Below are positions 24,883 to 34,520 of a DNA stretch of 64,000 nucleotides, piece after piece. Source of the stretch: CAKZML01 sp963823435. GTDB lineage: Bacteria; Pseudomonadota; Gammaproteobacteria; Steroidobacterales; BM003. The first letter of the stretch is position 1; the number at the start of each line of letters is the position of its first letter. Position numbers and translations under genes: made by a program. The stretch covers positions 48,410 through 112,409 of the forward strand of contig CAWGLN010000005.1 in NCBI GenBank assembly GCA_963823435.1, in the 5' to 3' direction. A model generated the notes under the pieces. The model saw only the letters and a list, made by a program, of their open reading frames with translations, did not search any database and was not told the origin of the DNA.

Positions 24883-25761
24883 GTGAAACGTATCCTGCAC
24901 TGGATCATGCAGAGGCAGCATCGCCAGGTCACCCTGGTGGCCGGTCTGTCTCTGCTTCCGTTCCTGGGATTGCTCAGCAGTGGTTTGCTGGTGCTCGTGA
25001 CGTTGCAGCGAGGAATCAGGCAAGCGCTGGTTACTGCGGCGCTTGCCATGGTGTTGCTTGCTGGTGTGGCACTGGCTAGCGGGGGAAACCCCTTGCCAAT
25101 GCTGGAAGTGACCGGCGTAATGTGGGGCCCGGTACTGCTCCTGGCTGGATTGCTGGGTGCGTATCGCTCCATGAACCTGGTGTTCCAGGTGTCGGCGATC
25201 GTGGGAGTAGTAGCCGTCAGCCTGGTACTGTTTTGGTTACCTGACCCGGCAAATCAGTTGGCCGGCATTATGGAGCCGCTGAAGCAGCAGTTTAACGCCT
25301 CGGGACAAGAGTTGTCCGAGGCCAGTTGGGACATGATTTTTCGGGTAATGCCGGGCGTCATGACCGGAATGGGGATACTTGCCTGCCTGGCCGGGGTTTT
25401 CCTCGGACGGGTCTGGCAGGATGGCCTTGAAGACACGGCGGGCCGTTTTGGAGCTGAATTCCGGCAATTGAAGCTGGGCAAGGTCCTGACAGCTGTCTCG
25501 TCCCTGGTTATCGTTGCGGCGATGCTGGGGGGCGGACTTTGGTTTGAGAATATGGTGTGGGTGTTGGTGGCCTTGCTGGTTTTGCAGGGATTGTCGCTGG
25601 CCCATTCCCTGGTTGGCCCGGGTGGTTGGCCGAAAGCGTTGTTGATTGCGCTGTACGTGATGCTGGTACTGGTATTGCAGTTGGTAATTCCGTTACTTAC
25701 GGCACTGGGATTTTTGGATAACTGGTTCGATTTGCGTCGTATCCTGGCGCGGAATCGGTAA
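24883..25761 (+). CDS. DUF2232 integral membrane protein
   Basis: 292-residue polytopic inner-membrane protein (YybS-like DUF2232), about eight hydrophobic helices. The N-terminus is basic (MKRILHWIMQRQHRQ) and the C-terminus is LDNWFDLRRILARNR, where the family often has a conserved WFDFRR-type ending. Start is GTG 24883. The gene regularly sits between rpsR and rplI in Pseudomonas-type genomes, exactly as here. Function unknown. Confidence 0.85.
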   Translation: MKRILHWIMQRQHRQVTLVAGLSLLPFLGLLSSGLLVLVTLQRGIRQALVTAALAMVLLAGVALASGGNPLPMLEVTGVMWGPVLLLAGLLGAYRSMNLVFQVSAIVGVVAVSLVLFWLPDPANQLAGIMEPLKQQFNASGQELSEASWDMIFRVMPGVMTGMGILACLAGVFLGRVWQDGLEDTAGRFGAEFRQLKLGKVLTAVSSLVIVAAMLGGGLWFENMVWVLVALLVLQGLSLAHSLVGPGGWPKALLIALYVMLVLVLQLVIPLLTALGFLDNWFDLRRILARNR

Positions 25762-25807
25762 CTTTGGATTAGAAAGCCAAATCTGGTTTTATAGAACGGG
25801 TGAAATG

Positions 25808-26257
25808 ATGGAAGTCATACTTCTGGAAAAAGTTGAGAACCTGGGGACTATTGGCGAGCGCGTGAAGGTTCGTTCTGGCTATGGTCGTAATTTCCTGCTT
25901 CCGCAGGGCAAAGCCACGCTGGCTACTGCCGCGAACATCGAGAAGTTTGAGGCGATCCGTGCAGAATTGGAAGCCAAGTCTGCCGAGGAACTGACACGCG
26001 CCCAGGGGCGCGCCAAGTTGCTGGCAGGCAAAGTCGTGAAGCTCAGCGCCAAGGCCGGTACCGAGGGCAAGTTATTTGGCTCGATAGGTACGGTAGATAT
26101 CGCTGATGCATTGACCGCGCTGGGTTTTGAGGTTGAGCGTCGCGAAGTGCGCATGGCTGATGGCCCGATCAGGCAGGTGGGTAACCACGAGATCGAAGTG
26201 CATCTGCACACCGATGTCACGGTCGCCGTGCCTGTTGAGATTTCCGGCGAAGAGTAA
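25808..26257 (+). CDS. rplI: 50S ribosomal protein L9
   Basis: About 149 residues, the usual length. The rRNA-binding N-domain is MEVILLEKVENLGTIGERVKVRSGYGRNFLLPQG-like, then the long connecting helix (NIEKFEAIRAELEAKSAEE) and the C-domain (LFGSIGTVDIADAL). Two ATG codons are adjacent (25805 and 25808); the second matches the canonical M-[EQ]-V-I-L start. L9 sits at the base of the L1 stalk. Confidence 0.97.
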   Translation: MEVILLEKVENLGTIGERVKVRSGYGRNFLLPQGKATLATAANIEKFEAIRAELEAKSAEELTRAQGRAKLLAGKVVKLSAKAGTEGKLFGSIGTVDIADALTALGFEVERREVRMADGPIRQVGNHEIEVHLHTDVTVAVPVEISGEE

Positions 26258-26338
26258 GACGGCACCGCTTTCCGGGGATCCCGCCCCGGGCCCCGGTTGT
26301 GCTATCTTGATCTGCAACTAATCTGGCGGTAATGGGCA

Positions 26339-27742
26339 ATGGCGACTTCAATGAGTGACGATCGCTTTGACGCGATGGGCGGTACGGAAAGACTCCGTGT
26401 ACCGCCTCACTCTGTCGATGCCGAGAGAGCAGTGCTCGGTGGCTTGATGCTTGATAACCTGGCCTGGGAACGTATCGCGGACCTGGTAGGCCCTGACGAT
26501 TTCTATCGTCATGATCACCGCCTGATATTCAACGCCATTGGCGAGCTGGCCGAGAAAAACCAGCCACTGGATGCGGTTACCGTTTCCGAGTACCTGGAGC
26601 GTAATCAACAGCTCGAGCAAATGGGCGGTCTTGCATTCCTTGGTCAGCTGGCCCGGGATACCCCCAGCGCAGCAAATATCCGTGCCTACGCGGACATCGT
26701 TCGTGAGCGGGCGCTGCTAAGAAAGCTGATTGAGGTTGGCGTAAGCATTGCTGACAGCGCCTATGCCAGTGAAGGTCGCGACGCCTCGGAACTGGTGGAC
26801 GACGCGGAGCGCTCGGTATTCCAGATTGCCGAGCGTGGCAAGCGCAGAGGTTCCGGTTTCGTTGCCTTGCGGAAAATACTTCCGGGCACGATAGACCGAC
26901 TGGATGTGCTGAGTCATTCCGATGGTGATATCACCGGCCTGTCGACAGGGTTCAATAGTCTCGACGACATGACCGCGGGCCTGCAGCGTGGGGAACTGGT
27001 AATTATTGCGGGGCGGCCATCCATGGGTAAGACCACCCTGGCCATGAATATCGCTGAAAACGCGGCGATTGGCTCGCGCAAGCCGGTGGCGATTTTCAGT
27101 ATGGAAATGTCGGCCGAACAGCTTAGCTTTCGTATGATCGGATCAATCGGTCGGGTCGATCAATCAAATCTGCGCCGGGGTAATTTCAACGACGAGGATT
27201 GGAACCGTATCAATTCGGCAGTGGCCATCATGTCCGAGGCCCCGATTTTTATCGACGATACCCCATCCCTGAGCCCCACCGAGGTGCGTGCAAGGTCCCG
27301 GCGCCTGGCACGTGAACATGGCGGCCTGGGCCTGATCGTGCTGGATTACCTGCAATTGATGCAGGTACAGGGAAACAAGGAAAACAGGGCCACCGAGATA
27401 TCCGAGATATCCCGCTCACTGAAAGCCCTGGCCAAGGAACTGGATTGCCCGGTGATTGCACTGTCGCAGCTCAATCGAAGTGTTGAAAGTCGCACGGACA
27501 AGCGTCCGGTGATGTCAGACCTGCGTGAATCCGGCGCCATTGAGCAGGATGCGGACGTGATTTGCTTCATCTACCGCGAAGAAGTCTATGACAAGGAAAC
27601 CACGCGCAAAGGCATTGCCGACATTATCATTGCCAAGCAACGTAACGGTCCGGTGGGCGAAATACACCTGACATTCCTCGGGCAATACACCAAGTTTGAG
27701 AACCTGGTGGCCGAGAGCTATGTGGACGAGGCCTTTCAGTGA
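26339..27742 (+). CDS. dnaB: Replicative DNA helicase
   Basis: Hexameric 5'-3' helicase of the replisome, 467 residues. The N-terminal DnaG-interacting domain starts RVPPHSVDAERAVLGGLM. The C-terminal RecA-like domain has Walker A GRPSMGKTTLAMNIA, Walker B GLIVLDYLQLMQ and the arginine-rich block with SDLRESGAIEQDADVI. No intein is present and length is normal. Its stop overlaps the alr start. Confidence 0.98.
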   Translation: MATSMSDDRFDAMGGTERLRVPPHSVDAERAVLGGLMLDNLAWERIADLVGPDDFYRHDHRLIFNAIGELAEKNQPLDAVTVSEYLERNQQLEQMGGLAFLGQLARDTPSAANIRAYADIVRERALLRKLIEVGVSIADSAYASEGRDASELVDDAERSVFQIAERGKRRGSGFVALRKILPGTIDRLDVLSHSDGDITGLSTGFNSLDDMTAGLQRGELVIIAGRPSMGKTTLAMNIAENAAIGSRKPVAIFSMEMSAEQLSFRMIGSIGRVDQSNLRRGNFNDEDWNRINSAVAIMSEAPIFIDDTPSLSPTEVRARSRRLAREHGGLGLIVLDYLQLMQVQGNKENRATEISEISRSLKALAKELDCPVIALSQLNRSVESRTDKRPVMSDLRESGAIEQDADVICFIYREEVYDKETTRKGIADIIIAKQRNGPVGEIHLTFLGQYTKFENLVAESYVDEAFQ

Positions 27743-28818
27743 CAGCCCTGTGTCGGGCCACGGTCGATACCCTGGCTCTGCATCACAACCTCCAACGAAT
27801 ACGAGAACTCAGCGGCGGCGCCAAAGTGCTGGCGGTGATCAAGGCCAATGCCTATGGGCATGGCCTGGTGCCGGTAGCCAAGTCCCTGGCTGGCGCCGAT
27901 GCGCTGGCCGTGGCCCGGATGGAGGAGGCCGTGGCTCTGCGTGCCGCCGGAGTCGGGCAGCGCCTGGTGCTGTTGGAGGGCGTGTTCAACAAGCATCAGC
28001 TGGAGTTGGCTGCTGCAAATGCTTGTGACCTGGTGGTGCATTCTCACGAGCAGCTTCAATTGCTGGAATCCTTCGACCGCCAAAGCAGTTTCACGGTCTG
28101 GTTGAAGCTTGATACCGGCATGAACCGACTTGGTTTCAGACCCGAGGAGTTTGCCGGGGTCCTGGCCAGATTACGCAAGTTGCATGCGGTGCGTGAGGAG
28201 TTGGTGCTTATGACCCACCTGGCGGGCGCTGATGAGCCTTCCGGCCGGGGTACTCGAGCTCAGCTCGAGCTGTTCGAGCGTACCACCCGGGGCGTGGTGG
28301 CCGAACGAAGTATCGCAAATTCTGCCGGCTTGCTGGCCTGGCCCGAAAGCCGGGCCCAGTGGGTCAGGCCCGGGTTGGCGCTGTTTGGCGCATCCCCGCT
28401 GCCGGGCAAAACGGGTGAGGAACTTGGCTTGAAACCGGTGATGCACCTGGGCACTGAGTTGATTGCCATTCGAAAGGTCGCGGCAGGGGAGTCGGTGGGA
28501 TATGGGTCGGCCTGGACGGCAGCTCGTGACTCCAGCATTGGGGTTGCCGCGATCGGCTACGGTGACGGGTACTCCAGGCACCTGGGGAATGGCGCGCCGG
28601 TTCTACTGGGTGGAAAGAGGGTTGCCCTGGTTGGCAGAGTCTCGATGGACATGATCACCGTGGATCTGACCGATCATTCACAGGCCAGGGTTGGCGACAG
28701 CCTGACCCTGTGGGGCAAGGGTCTGCCGGTTGAGGAGATAGCTCAGCTTGCGGGCACAGTCCCTTACGAGATGCTATGCGGCGTTACCCAAAGAGTATCC
28801 GTGGAATATCTCAGGTAA
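27739..28818 (+). CDS. alr: Alanine racemase
   Basis: PLP enzyme that interconverts L- and D-alanine for peptidoglycan synthesis, 359 residues. PLP Lys lies in VLAVIKANAYGHGL (about residue 35); the second catalytic base Tyr lies in AIGYGDGYSRHL. GTG start at 27739 overlaps the dnaB stop. Its 3' end overlaps the tail of the converging FHA gene by 8 bp. Confidence 0.96.
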   Translation: MTALCRATVDTLALHHNLQRIRELSGGAKVLAVIKANAYGHGLVPVAKSLAGADALAVARMEEAVALRAAGVGQRLVLLEGVFNKHQLELAAANACDLVVHSHEQLQLLESFDRQSSFTVWLKLDTGMNRLGFRPEEFAGVLARLRKLHAVREELVLMTHLAGADEPSGRGTRAQLELFERTTRGVVAERSIANSAGLLAWPESRAQWVRPGLALFGASPLPGKTGEELGLKPVMHLGTELIAIRKVAAGESVGYGSAWTAARDSSIGVAAIGYGDGYSRHLGNGAPVLLGGKRVALVGRVSMDMITVDLTDHSQARVGDSLTLWGKGLPVEEIAQLAGTVPYEMLCGVTQRVSVEYLR

Positions 28819-29518
28819 GGAAGAAGCCCATTTTGACGCCGGCGATTTCAATCACGTCGTTATCGTCCAGCCTGGCCGCCTTTGAACCTATGGATGCGCC
28901 ATTCAGCGTGGGATGACGGTCGTCTTTGCCGCCGTCCACGTGCACCAGGAAATATCCCTCGGCTCGCCGGGTGATCGCGGCCACTTGCAGACCGGGTCGA
29001 CCCAGGGTAGTGAGTGCTTTTTTCAGTTCCAGTTCGCGACCGGCAAAAGTACCGCTAAGCACCTGCAGCTTGGCGGTGGGCACCATGCCCGCCCGCCCAC
29101 TCTGGATAATGCTGGGTGAGGAAGCGGCCTCTGCTACCTGTTGGCGAACCCGTTCGATCTTTTCCGCGCTCTGACTACTGGGATTGATGACCATGGTCTT
29201 TTCAAACTCATCGGCCTCATCCCCATCATCCTCACCATCCACAAAGCGCAGTTGGTGGTGACCGACGGTGATCACGTCGCTGTTTTGCAGCGCATGTTTC
29301 TTGATCAGCTTCCCGTTGACGTAGGTGCCGTTGGTGCTGTTCAAGTCCTCCAGGAAGGAGTCGTTCAGAATGTTGATAATCAGTGAGTGATGACCGCTGA
29401 CGGCTGCGTTATCGATACGCACGTCATTGTCCGGAAGACGGCCGATCGTGTACCGCTCTTTGGTCATGTTGTATTCAGCCATCAACTGACCGTCGAGGCT
29501 GAGAATTAAACGCGCCAT
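28811..29518 (-). CDS. Two-FHA-domain protein
   Basis: 235 residues, cytoplasmic. The N-terminal FHA domain (about 22-95) shows YTIGRLPDNDVRIDN, VSGHHSLI and LNSTNGTYVNG, the full phosphothreonine-binding signature. A second FHA-like fold occupies the C-terminus (about 165-235: TTLGRPGLQVAAI, TLNGASIG, DNDVIEIAG) but has a weaker phosphopeptide-binding site. A Thr-containing acidic linker (EFEKTMVINPSS) could be phosphorylated. It is followed by PP2C and kinase genes on the same strand, so it probably reads the output of that kinase. Confidence 0.9.
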   Translation of the reverse strand: MARLILSLDGQLMAEYNMTKERYTIGRLPDNDVRIDNAAVSGHHSLIINILNDSFLEDLNSTNGTYVNGKLIKKHALQNSDVITVGHHQLRFVDGEDDGDEADEFEKTMVINPSSQSAEKIERVRQQVAEAASSPSIIQSGRAGMVPTAKLQVLSGTFAGRELELKKALTTLGRPGLQVAAITRRAEGYFLVHVDGGKDDRHPTLNGASIGSKAARLDDNDVIEIAGVKMGFFLT

Positions 29519-29536
29519 GCCAAGCCCTCTACTGAT

Positions 29537-30367
29537 TTATCTGAGCTTTTTCACCAGTGTCTTCAACAATCCCTTACGTACCCCGAACGACTGGGCCACG
29601 TAACCCACAACAACAGAGATATTATCCTTGCCGCCATGGTCATTCGCTAGCTTGACCAATTGTTGACCAGCCGTGTCAAGATTATCATGAAACGTGCTGA
29701 TCGTTAAATGAATATCCTCGTCTTCCACCATATCAGTCAAACCGTCCGAGCACAGTAAATAATAATCGCCCGGTTTAACCTCGTATTCGTTGATCTCCAC
29801 CTCGACCGCTTTTTCCACACCAAGGGCCCGTGTCACGTAGTTCCGGTTGGTTGATCGCTGGGCTTCTTCCTGAGAATAAAAGCCACGATCCACCAACTCC
29901 TGAAGCAGGGAATGGTCCAGCGTAATTTGTTCGAATCGCCCGTCGCGCAGACGGTACATTCTTGAATCTCCCACATGGGCGACCGACACATGATTGTTAT
30001 AAAACAGGCAGGCCACCAGAGTGGTGCCCATGCCTTCGCACTCCGGGCGGATCTGGGCCTGGTTGTGAATCAGTTTGTTACCACGGGCCACCGCGTCCCT
30101 CAGGATCACGCTTTGGCGCCACAGGCCGGTTTGAGGCTCCACCTCGTCGCGCTCTTCGGTCAGTTGATGCAGTGACTTTCCGACCTGCTTCAACACCGTT
30201 TTTACGGCGATTCCAGAGGCGACCTCGCCAGCATTGTAACCACCCATACCATCGGCCAATACGAGCAAGCCCAGGTCCTTATCGGACCCTATCGCGTCTT
30301 CGTTATGATCACGGATTTTCCCGGTATCCGTGAGTTCAACGACCTTGATTTTGTTACGCAGGCTCAT
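29537..30367 (-). CDS. PP2C-family Ser/Thr protein phosphatase
   Basis: 276-residue PPM/PP2C phosphatase. Metal-binding motifs are all present: GKIRDHNEDA (N-terminal), VLADGMGGYNAGEVASG, LLCSDGLTDMVEDEDI and GGKDNISVVV. No membrane segment. It overlaps the upstream kinase gene by 14 bp, so kinase and phosphatase are translationally linked and probably act on the same targets, including the FHA protein. This is the bacterial PknB/PstP-type arrangement. Confidence 0.93.
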   Translation of the reverse strand: MSLRNKIKVVELTDTGKIRDHNEDAIGSDKDLGLLVLADGMGGYNAGEVASGIAVKTVLKQVGKSLHQLTEERDEVEPQTGLWRQSVILRDAVARGNKLIHNQAQIRPECEGMGTTLVACLFYNNHVSVAHVGDSRMYRLRDGRFEQITLDHSLLQELVDRGFYSQEEAQRSTNRNYVTRALGVEKAVEVEINEYEVKPGDYYLLCSDGLTDMVEDEDIHLTISTFHDNLDTAGQQLVKLANDHGGKDNISVVVGYVAQSFGVRKGLLKTLVKKLR

Positions 30368-32966
30368 AATCGATCGGGTCCGTGGGCTCTTTATTCTCTT
30401 TAACTACACTCAGGCAGACCCGTATGGCGTTGGCCATCTCGGCCCCGCTCATGAATCTATCCAAAGGCTTCTTCGACAAAGCCTTGCTCATCAACTGTTC
30501 GATACAGGCCGGTAAGTCACCCCTTACCTGGTTGACAGCCAAATGCGGTTCATTGGCAATTTTGTACATCAACTTGGCCAGGGAATCCGCCCGGAACGGC
30601 AAGTATCCGGTAAGTAACTGGTATAGGGTAACACCTAAGGAAAACAAGTCCGAGGCTCCCGTCACATTTTCTCCTTCGATTTGCTCAGGAGACATGTAGG
30701 AAGGGGTCCCCATTACCAGGCCTGTCCGGGTTCTTTTGCCATCGTCAAACCGGGCTATACCGAAGTCGGCGATTTTCAGCTGATTTGTGTCCTCGTTGTA
30801 AAGCAGATTCGAAGGTTTGATATCACGGTGAACGACCCCGCGTGAGTGTGCGTAGTGCAGGGCGTCGGCGGTCCTGGCAGTGAGCTCAAGAACCGTTTTC
30901 TCCGCTAGCAGGTGGCCGGGGGAGGTGAATTCGCTCAGCCGGTGGCCGTCCACGTACTCCATGGCGATATAGGCGAGGTTGTTATCCTCGCCAACGTCAT
31001 ACACGCCGACTATCTCGGGGTGGTCCAGGCGTCCGGCAGCCTCGGCTTCGCGGAAAAACCGCAGCTTGACATCCTCCAGTTCGTCCTCCGAAAACTCTTC
31101 CGCCAGGGGGATAGCCTTCAGGGCTACCTGGCGGTTGAGACGTGGATCATAGGCCAGGTAGACAGCGCCCATGGCGCCCTTGCCGATTTCCTCCTGGACC
31201 TGGTAACGCCCCAGTTGCGGCTGGCCCGGGCCGTCCTCGGACAAGCGAACCGGGGCCCTGCCGGAGGCCCCCGGCAATCCCAGGGTGACGGTGTCTTCCA
31301 ATTGCTGGGCCAGTCGCATACGTTTTTGCAGGTCACGATAGTCGGCGTCGAAGGCTGCCATGTGATCATATATGTCGCCGGCACGGTGCAGCTTGCGCTT
31401 GGCCTCGAACCCCAATGCCAGTTGGTACAGGATGGCCATCATGCCGTCATCCAGCGGTAGACCGCGGAACTTGTCCCATGCCAGTTCCAGTTCACCCTGC
31501 TGCTGGAACGCCAGTCCCAACATACGGTTGCTCTCAATCTCCTCGCTGGGTTGGCCCTTTTCCAGCAGCCGTTCCCAGTCCAGGCCTTTTACGGCCAGTA
31601 CCACGTGTCCCAACAGCAACATGAGCACCGGGCCCAGTGGTTTGAGCCAGATATTCTCGGAGACATAAATCGCCATGCTGCCAACCAGCATGATGGCGGC
31701 GACACCCATGCTGGTGAGAATCGCGAAACGCGGCCGCAGGCGGCCAAGGATAAAAGCCAGGTAAACAGCAACCAGTAGCCATACGGCCCATTCAGCCCTG
31801 GGTGCCCAGGCGGGCCTGGTTGTGAAGTGCTGGTTGGTCAGGGTAGAGATTTCGTGCGCGAGGGCGATTATTTCCGGTGTGTTGTCCCCGACCGGGGTAT
31901 TCAGCATGCGGGCTACCGATTTTTCCGTTGGACCCAGTAACACGATCTTGTTGCGGAACTTGTCGGCCGGCGTGTTACCGGCAAAAACGTCCCAAAAAGA
32001 GTCTACCGCAAAGGGCTCGGCCCCACCGCGCTTCGGGTACCAGTGCACAATCGCAGCCAGGGTACTGTCTGCCGGCACCACCAGCCTGCCGATATGCAGT
32101 CTATGTCTATCGTCAATGCTTGCATTGATGGGGCTGTTACCGCGCGACTCGGTGGTAAGCAGCAGGGCCAGGGAGGGGTAGAGTTTGCCCTGGGACGACA
32201 CCAGGAGGTTGAACCGGCGCCGGACCCCGTCGGAGTCAGTTGGCATGTAGAGGTGGCCGCTGCCTGCGGCGGCTGCGGTAAACACAGGCATGGCTTGCTG
32301 GGCGTATCCCGCCCTGGGCGCCTGGACACTCGGGCTGTCAGCCAGCCAATGAATCGGGCTGTCCGGGGCTATATCGCCGGGCAGGCCGTTGCGAGGAAAA
32401 TCCATGGCCAGGTAGACATTGCCGGCTCTGGCCATGCTGTCTGCCAGACCCGAATCGGTACCCAGGTCCGCAAGGGCCTGGTCCAGGTAGTCCATAGACC
32501 CTGCCAGTGTCTTGCGGTTACCGCCCTCTGATTCGAGACGCTCCCGCACACCTGTCAGGTAAAACAGGCCCAATTCATTCTGTGGTGAGTCCAGCCTGAT
32601 TGTGGTCGCTATACTGCGAGCGCCACTGGTGGCCAACTGGTTGATAACCTGGGCGAATACGTTTCGTTGCCAGGGCCAATCACCGACATTGTCCAGGCTT
32701 TTACGGTCAATGGCGATGATCGCGATTTCGCTGGAGGGCGTCTGGATTGACCATTTCATCGCACGCGTCAGCAGGTTCGACTCGGCATTTTGCAAGGCAT
32801 TTTGATAGAAAAATGCCGCCAGCAGCGTGAACACGCAGCTGTAAACCAGCGCTACCAGCCAGTTCGAACGCCAAATACCGTTTGTGCCCTGACCCATTCT
32901 GACCCCGAGAGTGAACCAGTTATGAAGTCTATTCGATAATGCCTTGTTAGTTCTAGGATTTTTCAT
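30354..32966 (-). CDS. CHASE2-domain Ser/Thr protein kinase
   Basis: 870-residue membrane kinase from ATG 32966 (the open frame extends to 33005). Order: TM helix (NWLVALVYSCVFTLLAAFF), extracytoplasmic CHASE2 sensor (about 60-390, with IAIIAIDRKSLDNVGDWPW), a bundle of three TM helices (about 395-460), a helical linker, then the kinase domain (about 590-850). The kinase has EEIGKGAMGAVYLAYD, VALKAIPL, VVHRDIKPSNLL, ADFGIARF and MGTPSYMSPEQ, so it looks active. Ligand unknown. Followed by PP2C and FHA genes as a signalling module. Confidence 0.93.
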   Translation of the reverse strand: MKNPRTNKALSNRLHNWFTLGVRMGQGTNGIWRSNWLVALVYSCVFTLLAAFFYQNALQNAESNLLTRAMKWSIQTPSSEIAIIAIDRKSLDNVGDWPWQRNVFAQVINQLATSGARSIATTIRLDSPQNELGLFYLTGVRERLESEGGNRKTLAGSMDYLDQALADLGTDSGLADSMARAGNVYLAMDFPRNGLPGDIAPDSPIHWLADSPSVQAPRAGYAQQAMPVFTAAAAGSGHLYMPTDSDGVRRRFNLLVSSQGKLYPSLALLLTTESRGNSPINASIDDRHRLHIGRLVVPADSTLAAIVHWYPKRGGAEPFAVDSFWDVFAGNTPADKFRNKIVLLGPTEKSVARMLNTPVGDNTPEIIALAHEISTLTNQHFTTRPAWAPRAEWAVWLLVAVYLAFILGRLRPRFAILTSMGVAAIMLVGSMAIYVSENIWLKPLGPVLMLLLGHVVLAVKGLDWERLLEKGQPSEEIESNRMLGLAFQQQGELELAWDKFRGLPLDDGMMAILYQLALGFEAKRKLHRAGDIYDHMAAFDADYRDLQKRMRLAQQLEDTVTLGLPGASGRAPVRLSEDGPGQPQLGRYQVQEEIGKGAMGAVYLAYDPRLNRQVALKAIPLAEEFSEDELEDVKLRFFREAEAAGRLDHPEIVGVYDVGEDNNLAYIAMEYVDGHRLSEFTSPGHLLAEKTVLELTARTADALHYAHSRGVVHRDIKPSNLLYNEDTNQLKIADFGIARFDDGKRTRTGLVMGTPSYMSPEQIEGENVTGASDLFSLGVTLYQLLTGYLPFRADSLAKLMYKIANEPHLAVNQVRGDLPACIEQLMSKALSKKPLDRFMSGAEMANAIRVCLSVVKENKEPTDPIDYEPA

Positions 32967-33017
32967 TGTTTGCTGGCCAGTTGACCGGTTCCGAACCCAG
33001 GTCATGCGATGCGAGCG

Positions 33018-34415
33018 TCAGTCCCGAGTTGGGTGCTTGCAGGCCGCCAGGGACTCCAGCGCCCAGTCCAGTGCTTCCTGCAAGGTATTCACCGCTATTA
33101 TTTTAAGTCCTTCAACCGATCCCCTGGGTGCGTTGGCCGCCGGCACTACGGCCGTCTTGAATCCATGCTTCGCCGCCTCCCGGATACGCTCTTGCCCGTT
33201 GGCGCAGGGTCGTACTTCGCCGGAAAGGCCTATTTCACCGAAGGCAAACACGTCCGGAGGGATGGCGCGGTCGCGCAGGCTGCTGAGCACACTCAGGAGG
33301 ATGGCCAGGTCGGCGCCGGGCTCGCTGACACGGATTCCTCCGACCACGTTTACGTAGACATCCTGGTCATGCACGGCGATGCCGCCGTGACGATTAAGAA
33401 CTGCGAGCAACATGGCTACCCGGGTGCTGTCTATGCCCACGGTGACGCGACGGGGATTGCCCAGCGCACTTTGGTCGACCAGGGCCTGTAACTCAACCAG
33501 CAGGGGCCGGCTGCCCTCCCAAAGCACGGTTACAATGCTGCCAGGCAATTCCTTGTTGGATTTGCTCAGGAATATCGCCGACGGATTTCGCACTTCCTTC
33601 ATGCCCGTGCCAGTCATCGCGAACACGCCGATCTCCGCCACCGATCCGAAACGGTTCTTGTCAGAGCGTACAATTCGATAGCGAGCGTCATCGGTGCTGG
33701 ACAGCATCAGGGTAGCGTCCACCAGGTGGTTGAGCGTCATTGGTCCTGCCAGGTTCTCGCTCTTCGTAATATGGCCGACCAGGATGACGGTCGACTTCAG
33801 ACGCTTGGCAAATCGGCTTAGCAGGTTGGCGCATTCCCGTACCTGGGTGGTATTGCCGGCCAAACTGTCGATGTCCGGGTGGTGCATGACCTGGATGGAA
33901 TCCACGATGACCACTGCCGGCCGCTCGCGTTCCATAACCGAGGTAATCACGGTGATATCTGTTTCCGCGAGGACCCGCAGTTTGTCGGTTTGCAGCTGCA
34001 GGCGGTGAGCGCGATCGGCAATTTGCTCTAGCGATTCTTCACCCGCGATATACAGCACTACCTGGGTTTCGGCGACCTTGCATGCGCTCTGTAACAACAG
34101 GGTGGATTTTCCTGCCCCGGGAAAGCCACCCAGTACCAGTGTGCTGCCTGGCACCATTCCCCCGCCCAGCACACGGTCGAATTCCGCCAGGCCGGTGGAG
34201 AGTCTTGGAATGCTATGCCTGGCGACCTGGTCCAGGGTTGTTACCAGGCTGTCGCCGTGGCCCGCCGGAGCATTGCGCGATGGCGCCACATCTAGATATT
34301 GCGCCAGCGTGTTCCACGCGCCACAGCCTGAACACTGGCCTGACCACTTGCTATGATCGGTGCCGCAGTCCTTGCAGCGAAATACGGTTTTGGGTTTCTT
34401 GCTACTGCCAGCCAT
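33018..34415 (-). CDS. radA: DNA repair protein RadA
   Basis: RecA-like ATPase that promotes branch migration in recombinational repair, 465 residues. N-terminal C4 zinc finger (FRCKDCGTDHSKWSGQCSGC), Walker A GGFPGAGKSTLLLQ, the RadA-specific SDKNRFGS motif, and the Lon-protease-like C-terminal domain ending GLKIIAVNTLQEALDW. Intact and of normal length. Confidence 0.97.
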   Translation of the reverse strand: MAGSSKKPKTVFRCKDCGTDHSKWSGQCSGCGAWNTLAQYLDVAPSRNAPAGHGDSLVTTLDQVARHSIPRLSTGLAEFDRVLGGGMVPGSTLVLGGFPGAGKSTLLLQSACKVAETQVVLYIAGEESLEQIADRAHRLQLQTDKLRVLAETDITVITSVMERERPAVVIVDSIQVMHHPDIDSLAGNTTQVRECANLLSRFAKRLKSTVILVGHITKSENLAGPMTLNHLVDATLMLSSTDDARYRIVRSDKNRFGSVAEIGVFAMTGTGMKEVRNPSAIFLSKSNKELPGSIVTVLWEGSRPLLVELQALVDQSALGNPRRVTVGIDSTRVAMLLAVLNRHGGIAVHDQDVYVNVVGGIRVSEPGADLAILLSVLSSLRDRAIPPDVFAFGEIGLSGEVRPCANGQERIREAAKHGFKTAVVPAANAPRGSVEGLKIIAVNTLQEALDWALESLAACKHPTRD

Positions 34416-34520
34416 GGGTGCCTGCGGGTTGTGGGTGTCTTCGCGTGGGCAGACCAGCCTACCGCGATGGGCCCGTTGTGGTCGATTTCTGTATCGGTAA
34501 TATCTTGCTGATTTGCAGAC

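Noticed and set aside
31124..31384. Additional small frames within the kinase gene on both strands
   Set aside because: The kinase frame is intact with all motifs; the others have no start signals or family similarity.
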